Shown: in pieces, positions 17,480-25,171 of the stretch
Layout: every line of letters begins with the position of its first letter
Position numbering within the stretch: the stretch's first letter is position 1
Assembly: GCA_020832375.1 (NCBI GenBank)
Contig: JAFIEW010000022.1
Location: 1 to 42,867, forward strand
DNA from: Cyclobacteriaceae bacterium
GTDB lineage: Bacteria > Bacteroidota > Bacteroidia > Cytophagales > Cyclobacteriaceae
DNA length: 42,867 nucleotides
Direction of reading: 5' to 3'
Notes under the pieces: generated by a model
Seen by the model: only the letters and a program-made list of their open reading frames with translations
Database searches by the model: none
What the model was told of the DNA's origin: nothing
Program-made: the position numbers and the translations under genes

Positions 17480-18058
17480 ATGAAAAAATATGCACTGCTT
17501 TTACTAATGACTATTTCAATAGCATTGATAGCCTTTATTTTTTGGCATCAAGAGCTAAAATACCAATTACCCACACCCGTGCCTAAGAACTGGACGGCTA
17601 GTCCTCTTAATGAGAAAGTTGATCTTAAAAATATATCCGTTGCTGAGAAACCCTCCATTTTTCACTTTTACAGCACTGATTGTCCATGCTCGAAATTCAA
17701 TGTAAAACACATTCAATCCTTAGTAAGAAATTATTCAGAGAAGGTAGACTTTAAGGTGGTAGTAAAAGAAGATCAGATGGTGGCGAAAGCTCAAAAAACA
17801 TTTGGAGAAAAGGTAGAAGTGATTCTTGACAAGGATGAAGCCATAGCAAAAAATCTAGGGGTTTATGCTACACCACAAGCTGTTGTCTTAAAAGAAGACC
17901 TTAGTCTATATTTTCGAGGCAACTACAATAAAAGCAGATATTGTACAGACCCTGAAACCTACTACGTGGATACTGCATTAAGATACTTGCTAGCTGGAGA
18001 AGATCTACCTGAACTTGATCGATATGCCATGCAAGCATACGGATGCGAACTATTTTAA
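17480..18058 (+). CDS. Membrane-anchored thioredoxin-fold protein with CxC motif
   Basis: A likely periplasm-facing redox protein of unknown partner. From the chosen ATG the protein has 192 residues: a basic start MKKY, one hydrophobic anchor (about 5-22), a linker, then a thioredoxin-like domain. The redox site reads STDCPCSKF, with Cys68 and Cys70 separated by one residue rather than the usual CxxC. The conserved cis-proline-type segment is GVYATPQAVVL, and RGNYNKSRYCTDPETYYVD follows with a third Cys; GCELF at the end has a fourth. It resembles the DUF6436-type thioredoxin-like proteins, a moderate call. An upstream ATG at 17429 would add 17 residues before the anchor. A family 1 repeat begins 7 bp after the stop. 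Confidence 0.75.
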   Translation: MKKYALLLLMTISIALIAFIFWHQELKYQLPTPVPKNWTASPLNEKVDLKNISVAEKPSIFHFYSTDCPCSKFNVKHIQSLVRNYSEKVDFKVVVKEDQMVAKAQKTFGEKVEVILDKDEAIAKNLGVYATPQAVVLKEDLSLYFRGNYNKSRYCTDPETYYVDTALRYLLAGEDLPELDRYAMQAYGCELF

Positions 18059-18065
18059 AAGACTT

Positions 18066-18268
18066 TATGCTTATCCGCATAATTACATCAATAGATATAC
18101 GCTTTGAAAAGACAAAAATGCTTAGGTTGTGACACCCTTTCAGGGCTGAATGCATGCTTTCTACTTTTCACAGGGCTTCATTCTATGCTATGCTATATTG
18201 CGCCTTCAGCGCTATTAAGGAATAAAAGTACCTTTGAAACTAAAGGTGCAAACAAGCGGATATGCATA
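18066..18268 (+). repeat. Dispersed multi-hairpin element, family 1, copy B
   Basis: A 203-bp element with inverted ends TATGCTTATCCGC and GCGGATATGCATA (12 of 13 positions match). It is the reverse complement of copy A at 286-490 with few changes. The inner CAGGG/CCCTG and GCGCAAT hairpins are partly decayed here; CCCTttcAGGG and GCGCcttcaGCGC remain. It fills nearly all the space between the thioredoxin-like gene and the phosphatase gene. Confidence 0.85.
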
Positions 18269-18312
18269 AAAGATTTTTATATTATTGGGCAACTACTAAA
18301 TTAATTTAACAG

Positions 18313-19740
18313 ATGAACCTTACCCATTCTATTTTTAAAAACGGCTATGAGTTAACTGGCACAGAGAAAAAAAAAATCTTTGCACCTATTAATCGAAAAT
18401 CTGATCAGCTGATAGAGTTTTTCTTAATTAGCTATTATATCATGGGGTTTCTTTTTGCCATGGTATACAATACCTATTTAATAGCATTGACTGTTGGAGG
18501 TATTTGCCTAATCAATTATTATGCTGCAAAGTTTTTACTCCCTGACAAAGGTTGGCATCGAATAATTGCCTCTGTCTCCTTAGGCATCTTTATGGCTCAA
18601 TTTATTTTTCAGATGCACGGTATGTTTGAGATGCACTTTTTTGCATTTATAGGTGCAACCATATTAATCACTTATCAGGACTGGAAACTACAACTGCCGC
18701 TTACTGCGGTTGTAGTACTCCATCACGGTACATTTGCTTATCTACAATACATTGGCATTGAAGAGGTATACTTTACGCAATTAGAGTATATGGATTTATT
18801 TACATTTGTAGTCCATTCGTTGCTTTTTGTTGCAGTAACGGCAATTTCAGGGCTTTGGGCCTATAAATTATCGCAACGCACCATCCGTGATCACCTTATC
18901 CAAAGTGAATTGGAGGAAAATAAAGAAGAGCTTTCTGCAAAGGTTGAAATGATCGATCGCAACAATCGTGAACTCGAAAAGTCAATCAAAAGTAATCAGC
19001 AAAGTATGAACTATGGATCTAGAATTCAGGAAGCCTTTTTACCTGATTTGGAGGATATGCGATCCGCTTTTAAAGATTTTTGCCTATGCTTCATCCCTCA
19101 AAATACTGTGTCAGGCGACTTTTATTGGTACAAACAAACGCAAGAATATACCTTACTAGCCGCAGTAGACTGTACTGGACATGGTGTACCCGGGGCGTTT
19201 ATGAGCTTAATTGGCAATAACATTTTAAATGAAATCACGACATTCAAGGGTATTACAGATCCAGCACATATTCTAGAAGAGCTACACTTAGGCGTAAGAA
19301 GAGCCTTAAAGCAAGATTCAACAAACAACAGAGACGGAATGGACCTTTCATTAGTTTGCATTGATGAAAAAGAACAGACTATCTATTTTGCTGGGGCTCA
19401 CAACAACTTAATCCAACTGACAAAAGCTGGGGAAATTATTGACTATTCTGGAGATAACATTGGGATTGGCACTAAAATCAAAAATAAATACTTTAAAACA
19501 AAAACAATCCGCTATGATAAAGACGATTTTTTCTTTATTTACAGTGATGGCTACAGAGATCAATTTGGGGGGGCTAAATTTAGAAAATATATGCATAAAC
19601 CATTTAAAAGGCTACTTCAAAGAAAAGCAGAAATGAGTAGTTGCGAATTTGAAAACCTTCTCTATCAAGAGTTCAATCAGTGGAAAGGGCATAATAAACA
19701 AACAGACGATGTGCTCGTAATTGGTTTCCAACCAAAGTAA
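18313..19740 (+). CDS. Membrane SpoIIE-type serine/threonine phosphatase
   Basis: A PP2C-like phosphatase coupled to a membrane sensor, probably controlling an anti-sigma/anti-anti-sigma or similar switch. About six hydrophobic helices span residues 35-182. Between them lies a His-rich segment (MFEMHFFAFIGATILITYQD at 104-123, then LHHGTFAYLQ), of a kind I associate with some chemoreceptors and kinases. A coiled coil follows (about 190-235). The SpoIIE domain has VSGDFYWY (266-273), VDCTGHGVPGAFMS (285-298), MDLSLVCID and the late SDGYRDQFGG with metal-binding Asp residues. The length of 475 residues is complete. No anti-sigma partner gene is adjacent. The start codon lies 44 bp after repeat copy B. 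Confidence 0.9.
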   Translation: MNLTHSIFKNGYELTGTEKKKIFAPINRKSDQLIEFFLISYYIMGFLFAMVYNTYLIALTVGGICLINYYAAKFLLPDKGWHRIIASVSLGIFMAQFIFQMHGMFEMHFFAFIGATILITYQDWKLQLPLTAVVVLHHGTFAYLQYIGIEEVYFTQLEYMDLFTFVVHSLLFVAVTAISGLWAYKLSQRTIRDHLIQSELEENKEELSAKVEMIDRNNRELEKSIKSNQQSMNYGSRIQEAFLPDLEDMRSAFKDFCLCFIPQNTVSGDFYWYKQTQEYTLLAAVDCTGHGVPGAFMSLIGNNILNEITTFKGITDPAHILEELHLGVRRALKQDSTNNRDGMDLSLVCIDEKEQTIYFAGAHNNLIQLTKAGEIIDYSGDNIGIGTKIKNKYFKTKTIRYDKDDFFFIYSDGYRDQFGGAKFRKYMHKPFKRLLQRKAEMSSCEFENLLYQEFNQWKGHNKQTDDVLVIGFQPK

Positions 19741-20043
19741 AAAATACTGCTTTAGCAGAAAAAGCTTAGGTGAGATCCATCTTTTGAATACTTTTAAAGT
19801 TGATTGTGGTGGATAGAGGCAGGTATGAGTTATGAGTGTAATTTTAATATTGGCAACATTCAAAAATTGCTTCAGTGAACAATACTTATAGCATCTTAAG
19901 ATAAGATAATCCTTAAAACATAAGAGAACTCTAGTGTTTTCACGGCAATACAAATATTTGAGTGATTGGTTTTGGACTAGTTTAAACCATAGTCAATTGA
20001 GTAATAAATAGTTCTAAATGAGTGCGTTGTGCAATGAAAATGC
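19741..20043. other. Gap between convergent phosphatase and lipoprotein genes
   Basis: About 300 bp. A short CTGCtttaGCAG hairpin lies directly after the phosphatase stop (19748) but lacks a good T-run. A 113-codon minus-strand frame overlaps the phosphatase C-terminus and is judged spurious. Nothing else is recognised. Confidence 0.4.
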
Positions 20044-20460
20044 TTATTGCACAACCACCTCTAGCTGCATACTCTCTGGAACGATAATATCTTGAATACC
20101 CGCTGTCTGAACAGTAAATCCAAATTCTATTTCAAAATTCACATTAGGCATATCCCCTATCCACTCTACTCTTCTAACTTCACGATTATTTACTCCTGCC
20201 ACAAAAATCACAGAATTACTAAAGATAACATCATCAGGGTTTACATTTAATACATCGATTCTGATATTGACATCTTCAACTAAAGTCACGTCAGTATCGT
20301 GAGTAAGTATCATTTCTACGGAACTACCATTATTGAGCAAATCAATCGTATTGGGTTCAAAAAACACCTCAAGATTAAGGGGGTCTATAGAGCTAGGTTG
20401 GTCATCATCAATACCGCAGGATATAAACAACATTAAAATGATTGGAGTGCACTTTTTCAA
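20044..20460 (-). CDS. Small lipoprotein of unknown function
   Basis: Not recognised. The frame is open far upstream, but that part runs through two tRNA-Lys genes and is not real protein. The best start is TTG at 20460, which yields MKKCTPIILMLFISC, a clean lipoprotein signal with Cys15 as the lipidated residue. The first ATG (20433) would leave too short a signal. The mature 124 residues are acidic (CGIDDDQPSSIDPLNLEVFF) and alternate in a way that suggests a beta-sandwich domain, ending in PESMQLEVVVQ. It follows the tRNA-Lys array by 83 bp on the same strand with no terminator visible between, so read-through from the tRNA promoter is possible. Confidence 0.65.
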   Translation of the reverse strand: MKKCTPIILMLFISCGIDDDQPSSIDPLNLEVFFEPNTIDLLNNGSSVEMILTHDTDVTLVEDVNIRIDVLNVNPDDVIFSNSVIFVAGVNNREVRRVEWIGDMPNVNFEIEFGFTVQTAGIQDIIVPESMQLEVVVQ

Positions 20461-20543
20461 ATCAAAAAATTTAAATAATAAATTACCTGATACTATAAAC
20501 GGAATAAAAACAGGAAGAATAAGAATAAGGGAAGGAATGAAAG

Positions 20544-20616
20544 TGACTCGGCTGGGATTCGAACCCAGGACCCACGCCTTAAAAGGGCGTTGCTCTACCA
20601 GCTGAGCTACCGAGTC
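20544..20616 (-). tRNA. tRNA-Lys (anticodon TTT), distal copy
   Basis: 73 nt. The acceptor GACTCGG pairs with CCGAGTC, with A as discriminator. The D-arm has AGCTCAGCTGGTAGAGC. The anticodon stem ACGCC/GGCGT encloses CTTTTAA, giving TTT. The T-arm has GGTTCGAATCC. No CCA is encoded. It is identical to the two upstream copies. Confidence 0.96.
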
Positions 20617-20669
20617 AATAATAAAAGAGATCAATACATTGATCGTACTGGATGTAAGATAAAATACAG

Positions 20670-20742
20670 TGACTCGGCTGGGATTCGAACCCAGGACCCA
20701 CGCCTTAAAAGGGCGTTGCTCTACCAGCTGAGCTACCGAGTC
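20670..20742 (-). tRNA. tRNA-Lys (anticodon TTT), middle copy
   Basis: Identical to the neighbouring copies. It is separated from each by the same 53-bp spacer, so the repeat unit is 126 bp. Confidence 0.96.
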
Positions 20743-20795
20743 AATAATAAAAGAGATCAATACATTGATCGTACTGGATGTAAGATAAAATACAG

Positions 20796-20868
20796 TGACT
20801 CGGCTGGGATTCGAACCCAGGACCCACGCCTTAAAAGGGCGTTGCTCTACCAGCTGAGCTACCGAGTC
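20796..20868 (-). tRNA. tRNA-Lys (anticodon TTT), promoter-proximal copy
   Basis: First transcribed of three identical tRNA-Lys genes. The sequence upstream (above 20868) differs from the spacer, so this is the edge of the tandem array. Confidence 0.96.
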
Positions 20869-20950
20869 AGTAAGTGTCTCTATTCTTTATCCAATAGATA
20901 ATTAATTAAAATTCTTTGTAGTTTTACAGTCGTTTTCCGTAATTGCGTTG

Positions 20951-20982
20951 CAAAGGTAAGTACATAATCTGTAAAATCCCAA
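20951..20982 (-). promoter_or_regulatory. Promoter of the tRNA-Lys array
   Basis: On the minus strand TTG (20982-20980) is followed after 21 bp by TACCTTTG (20958-20951), the Bacteroidota -33/-7 pattern. The -7 box is 82 bp before the first tRNA. It overlaps the leader of the divergent gene at 20985. Confidence 0.7.
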
Positions 20983-20984
20983 GA

Positions 20985-21710
20985 ATGAAAACGTATTTTT
21001 TTATAAGTTTGCTGTTCATTTCCCTAACCCTACCAAACAATCTATTATCAAACAACCTGCAAAGCCTTATCTATCAAGCCGATTCACTATTTGCAAGTAA
21101 AAAGTTCACTCAAGCTATTGACATCTACGAAACTATCTATAATGAGGAAAAAAGTGCTTCTCCTCAAATGCTTTTAAAAATGGCCTACATCAAAGAAGGA
21201 CTTGGTGATCTACCTTACTCCATCTATTACCTAGGTAGGTACTATCAATTTACCAGAGATCAAGCCGTACTAAAACAAATGAACAAGCTGGCTAACGAAC
21301 ATAATTTCTTAGGCTACGAGTATCAAGATCGAATATTTTTCCTCCACCAGTGGCATGTCAATAAAACTAAGATCCAATTGAGTGCTTTTGTAATTACCCT
21401 TTTACTTTTTCTGACAAGTGGATATTTATGGTATACACAATCCTCTCAATTTAAAAGCTTAATGGTTGCTTCTCTTTCAGCTTTATTCTTAAGTGGTGCA
21501 CTTATAAACGTTGACAAACTATTACCACGTAAGGGTGTAGTTATAGCAAACTCGCCTATTATGACAGAAGCATCTGCAGCATCAGGCTACATTAAACACT
21601 CTCAAAAAGGGCATTTAGTTACCGTTAAAGGAAATAAAGATAATTGGTATCGTATAGAACAAAATGGGGTATCAGGTTATATAAGAAAGCACAACCTGAG
21701 AAAGTGGTAA
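20985..21710 (+). CDS. TPR and SH3-domain membrane protein (BatE-like)
   Basis: A cell-envelope protein of unknown role. The start chosen (MKTYFFISLLFISLTLP) gives a good signal peptide; an upstream in-frame start at 20943 would bury it. Residues about 25-100 form tetratricopeptide-like helices (QADSLFASKKFTQAIDIYET, then DLPYSIYYLGRYY). Two hydrophobic helices follow (about 120-145 and 155-175). The C-terminal 65 residues are a bacterial SH3 domain (VIANSPIMTEASAASGYI, KGNKDNWYRIEQNGVSGYI). This layout is like BatE proteins of aerotolerance operons and similar Bacteroidota proteins, but no bat or moxR gene is adjacent. It is divergent from the tRNA-Lys array. Confidence 0.75.
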   Translation: MKTYFFISLLFISLTLPNNLLSNNLQSLIYQADSLFASKKFTQAIDIYETIYNEEKSASPQMLLKMAYIKEGLGDLPYSIYYLGRYYQFTRDQAVLKQMNKLANEHNFLGYEYQDRIFFLHQWHVNKTKIQLSAFVITLLLFLTSGYLWYTQSSQFKSLMVASLSALFLSGALINVDKLLPRKGVVIANSPIMTEASAASGYIKHSQKGHLVTVKGNKDNWYRIEQNGVSGYIRKHNLRKW

Positions 21711-22244
21711 AACAAAGCTTACCCATTCAGGAAACTACCAATAGATCAATCAAAAGATCAAAATTACAAGACCTAGACAGGATGTAGATTTATCAAATAC
21801 TTATTTGTTTTCTTCAGGTTACTCAACCAATTCATCTAAATAATACAAACAGCCCACAGCAATCAATTTTATGCTTATTCCCAAAATTGCGCTGCAAGAA
21901 TCATTTCCAAAAAGGCTGTAATTAAAGACAGCAAGATACTGCTTCTTTATTCACACCCAGAAGTGCTCATTTAAAGCGTTTGACAAATAAAAACAAAACT
22001 TCTGAGCAAATATCAATCTCCAAAAATATAAAACGCGAAAGCAAACTAATAAATTAGTTGTATAACTAAAAGTTTCGTTGTAAGTTGCGTATACACTATA
22101 GAAAGAGCGAATCCCATTCACTTTGAAAAATTGAATCATTCAGCAAACGCTACAAGAAATGAATCAGATAAATACACCTCAGCATGGGTCAATCAAAATA
22201 CAAACAGCTTTTGAAGTTGTGTATTTAAATAGCTAAAAAACAAT
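21711..22244. other. Gene-free gap of about 530 bp
   Basis: The only frame of note is a 62-codon minus-strand one (21951-22139) with no credible protein features. I find no repeat copy, RNA gene, terminator or clear promoter here. Confidence 0.45.
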
Positions 22245-22733
22245 ATGAAACTATTAAAAATACTAGCATTAATTATTTTACTAGCTTCACCTGTATTGGT
22301 TTATGGACAACAAGGAGCAATGACCATTCAAGAAGCAAGAATAGCTGGTGTTGAAATGACCTATTTAGACAGTATATTTATTAGTGCAATTCATACAGAC
22401 ACCTCTCAAGCTTTATTCAAAACCGCAAAAGAATGGGATATGGTGGCAAAATCATACCGTAAATTACTGAGAGACTTATCTAAACATCTTAATAAAAACA
22501 AATATTATTGGGAACAACCAACTAGAATGTATAGCAGAGCCTACTTCAATTCTGACGGAACAATAGCATATTTTTTATACAATTTTATTGGAAAAACAGC
22601 AGAAGAGAAGCCATCGTACGAGCAACAAGAAGCATTTAAAAAACTAGCAAATGATTTTATTGTAGACTATAAATTTAAAATGAAAGCGGACATGAAATTT
22701 GCACAGTGTATCACGACAACATTCATGCCTTAG
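22245..22733 (+). CDS. Small secreted protein of unknown function
   Basis: Not recognised. The 162 residues begin with a strong signal peptide (MKLLKILALIILLASPVLVYGQ). The mature part is mixed alpha/beta and contains RMYSRAYFNSDGTIAYFLYN, a strand-like segment. It ends in a helix and FAQCITTTFMP, with the only Cys in the protein. It lies 150 bp before the BlaI repressor gene on the same strand. It could belong to the same stress regulon, but that is inference from position. Codon use and base composition look like the neighbours. Confidence 0.6.
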   Translation: MKLLKILALIILLASPVLVYGQQGAMTIQEARIAGVEMTYLDSIFISAIHTDTSQALFKTAKEWDMVAKSYRKLLRDLSKHLNKNKYYWEQPTRMYSRAYFNSDGTIAYFLYNFIGKTAEEKPSYEQQEAFKKLANDFIVDYKFKMKADMKFAQCITTTFMP

Positions 22734-22883
22734 AAATTAAAGCAAAAGGATATAATATCTTCAAATGCTTGGCTACCTATCTACTTAAGTGAAGCTTTAA
22801 TTCCCCAAAAGAATAAGAAGTTTATTGCCTTAAAAAACCTAGGAATATAAACACATATAGTTATAACACACAAACCAAAAAAC

Positions 22884-23267
22884 ATGAAAGAACTAACCAA
22901 AGCTGAAGAACAAATCATGCAAATCCTTTGGGATATTGAGAAAGGATTTGTGCGTGATATACTCGAGAAAATTCCTGAGCCAAAACCGGCCTACAATACA
23001 GTGTCTACTATCGTGCGCATACTGGTGAAAAAAGGCTTTGTAACCAATGAGAGTTACGGGAAATCTCATCTCTACATTCCAAAAATAAGCAAGGCATCCT
23101 ACGCCAATCACTCAGTAAAGAGTGTATTAGGATCCTATTTCGGGGGCTCTATGGCTAAAATGGTATCCTTTTTTGCAAAGGAAAACAACCTAAGTCTGAA
23201 AGAGATGGATGAAATCATGAAGCATATAGAAAAAAGCGATGTTAACGATAAAAATGAAAGGCCATGA
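22884..23267 (+). CDS. BlaI/MecI/CopY-family transcriptional repressor
   Basis: A winged-helix repressor normally inactivated by proteolysis when its membrane partner is triggered. The 127 residues start with MKELTKAEEQIMQILWDIEK, the family hallmark. The recognition region PAYNTVSTIVRILVKKGFV follows, then the wing YGKSHLYIPKISKASY. The C-terminal half is the dimerisation/cleavage region. The stop overlaps the ATG of the M56 peptidase gene by four bases (ATGA), so the two are translationally coupled, as in bla/mec systems. No beta-lactamase gene is nearby, so the regulated target is not evident here. Confidence 0.93.
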   Translation: MKELTKAEEQIMQILWDIEKGFVRDILEKIPEPKPAYNTVSTIVRILVKKGFVTNESYGKSHLYIPKISKASYANHSVKSVLGSYFGGSMAKMVSFFAKENNLSLKEMDEIMKHIEKSDVNDKNERP

Positions 23268-24820
23268 TTACTTTTATACAATTTCAAATTATCTTTTTGC
23301 TACTATATTTAAACTACGTTTTCTTTTTTAGGAATTCGTCACATTTTAAGTTGAGGCGATTCATACTTTTAACACTGCCATCAATTGCTCTAGTAGCTAG
23401 CCTACTACCTAATGCCTTTTCTATCGCGCTAACAAATAAAATAGAAAAAGAAGCCAGTCAAACATTGATTGATATGCCGTTTGTATCGAATGGCGATGCA
23501 AGCTCACCGATCGATATATCATCAAACCAAGCCCCTATAGAAGCCAGTCTGTTTAATACAGTACATCCAATTGTATGGATCTACCTTTTGGGGCTGATGG
23601 TAACATTTACGGTGTTCTTATGGGGGACTGTACAAATTAGAACCTATATAAGAAAAGGCAATATTAGGTACCTCAGGAAAGAAAAAGCCTATTTAGTAGA
23701 ACTTCCAGAAAACTTCAGTGGCTTCTCTTTTGGGAATTATATTTTCCTACCTAAAGGATCAAAACAAGACATCATTTTACAGCATGAAATTCATCACTAT
23801 TACCTAAATCATAGCTATGATATCATCGCTACAAAAGTTTTTCAGTGCTTGCTTTGGTTTAACCCAATCGTATGGCTTTGGGAAAAAGAAATCCGCCTAG
23901 TACATGAGTATCAAGTAGATGAAAAAATGCTTGAAAGCACTGATCGCACGACCTACCAAAAGGTACTTTTAAACTGTGTTTTTTTAAATTTCCCATACCC
24001 TGAAGCTGCCAATCATTTTAATAAATCTATAACTTTAAATCGTATACTGATGATGAACACTAGTAAAACCAAAAATTTAAGATCACTTCGATGGGCGCTT
24101 CCCATCGCGTTTTTAATCTGTCTACTAGGCGCCTGTGGCCTCGATCAAGTTGATGAATTAGATGCTCAAGAGAGCTATTCTATGGAAGAGTTACGTAAAG
24201 CCCTTCCTGCTCACATCTACAATACCGCTGAAATCCATTTAAGAAATAATGAAACTGGGAAATATGACTTGGTTTCGATGGAGTTTGAAGAAGTTGGCAT
24301 TAATAATGAAACACCAATCATTAATGAAAACATAAAACAATTATTTGAACTAAGTCAGTTAGTCATTGTAGATCGAAAAGATGAAAAGATTTACCGCATA
24401 GCAGATCTTGATAACAAGGATAAATTACCGACTATTGCTATACTATTATCTAAAGATGGAAAAATTTATGAATCCAAAAGCATTGGCGAGCGAAAAGAAG
24501 GTGATGATATCTTCCAAGTAGTGGAAGAACAGCCAGAACCTGAGATAGGCATTAATGCATACTATGAAGAGCTATCAAAGCTTCTAGAATATCCTGCTGA
24601 GGCAAAGGAAAAAGGAGTAGAAGGTCGAGTTTTTATCCAATTCGTCGTCAATAAAAACGGTAGTTTATCTGATATTGAGGTAATAAAGGGTATAGGACAT
24701 GGACTTGACGAAGTAGCACTTTCTGCAATGGAAAACATAAATCAAAAATGGAAACCTGGACGTCAAAAAGGTGAAGATGTTAATGTAAGAATGGTTTTAC
24801 CTATAACGTTCAAACTATAA
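23264..24820 (+). CDS. M56 (BlaR1-type) membrane peptidase with TonB C-terminal domain
   Basis: A membrane zinc metallopeptidase of the BlaR1/MecR1 type, expected to act on the BlaI repressor encoded just upstream. Residues 1-130 hold three hydrophobic helices. The zinc site is QHEIHHYYLNHSYD (His174, Glu175, His178), and the distal part is EIRLVHEYQVDE (209-220). A further hydrophobic helix (277-290) ends in LLGACG with Cys291. The outer part ends in a TonB C-terminal domain (YPAEAKEKGVEGRVFIQF onwards, about 430-518) instead of the penicillin-binding sensor of BlaR1. Such M56-TonB proteins are common in Bacteroidota; their signal is mostly unknown. Confidence 0.9.
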   Translation: MITFIQFQIIFLLLYLNYVFFFRNSSHFKLRRFILLTLPSIALVASLLPNAFSIALTNKIEKEASQTLIDMPFVSNGDASSPIDISSNQAPIEASLFNTVHPIVWIYLLGLMVTFTVFLWGTVQIRTYIRKGNIRYLRKEKAYLVELPENFSGFSFGNYIFLPKGSKQDIILQHEIHHYYLNHSYDIIATKVFQCLLWFNPIVWLWEKEIRLVHEYQVDEKMLESTDRTTYQKVLLNCVFLNFPYPEAANHFNKSITLNRILMMNTSKTKNLRSLRWALPIAFLICLLGACGLDQVDELDAQESYSMEELRKALPAHIYNTAEIHLRNNETGKYDLVSMEFEEVGINNETPIINENIKQLFELSQLVIVDRKDEKIYRIADLDNKDKLPTIAILLSKDGKIYESKSIGERKEGDDIFQVVEEQPEPEIGINAYYEELSKLLEYPAEAKEKGVEGRVFIQFVVNKNGSLSDIEVIKGIGHGLDEVALSAMENINQKWKPGRQKGEDVNVRMVLPITFKL

Positions 24821-24878
24821 ACTTGTTACAATCAATAATCTTATGCTGCTGATAAGAAAGCCAAAATTTATAATATTC

Positions 24879-24895
24879 TTTCACTTCAAGTGAAA
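24879..24895. promoter_or_regulatory. 17-bp palindrome of unknown role
   Basis: TTTCACTT, one central C, AAGTGAAA: perfectly symmetrical. It lies 58 bp after the M56 gene, before the terminator. It could be an operator or a small hairpin. Confidence 0.3.
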
Positions 24896-24926
24896 CTCTC
24901 TTTATAATGGGTGTCTTAAATGGTTT

Positions 24927-24958
24927 AAAGCATGTCTTTTTTAAAGTCATGCTTTTTT
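24927..24958 (+). terminator. Terminator after the blaI-M56 operon
   Basis: AAAGCATG and CATGCTTT form an 8-bp stem with a 13-base loop, followed by Ts. It lies 106 bp past the M56 stop. The remaining gap up to 25171 shows nothing else. Confidence 0.7.
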
Positions 24959-25171
24959 ACTAAGTAAAATGGTAACTTGATGCAGGGCATATATTCATTA
25001 GAAAGTGGTATTGTATATCTTCGAAAAGTCGCTGACGCTGATAAGTATTCAGTTTTTTAAATCCATCGTTGCCATCGACAGAATTTAAAGATAAGATATC
25101 TACCGAATCAAGGAAGTGCATATAGAATAATTAATTAATTTTGAATGGTTCATACTTCAAAATCTGAAAAC

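Noticed and set aside
18104-18304. 66-codon plus-strand frame, and a minus-strand frame at 17901-18155
   Set aside because: Both are made mostly of repeat copy B sequence and have no protein features.
19612-19953. 113-codon minus-strand frame
   Set aside because: It overlaps the phosphatase C-terminus and has no start context, signal or domain.
20461-20760. Long N-terminal extension of the lipoprotein frame
   Set aside because: It crosses two tRNA-Lys genes; the lipoprotein signal shows that translation starts at 20460.
20544-20868. CRISPR-like array (regular repeats with spacers)
   Set aside because: The repeated unit is a tRNA-Lys gene and the spacers are identical to each other, so it is a tandem duplication.
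20590-20901. 103-codon plus-strand frame with a repeated peptide
   Set aside because: It is the antisense of the tRNA-Lys array; the peptide repeat comes from the tandem tRNAs.
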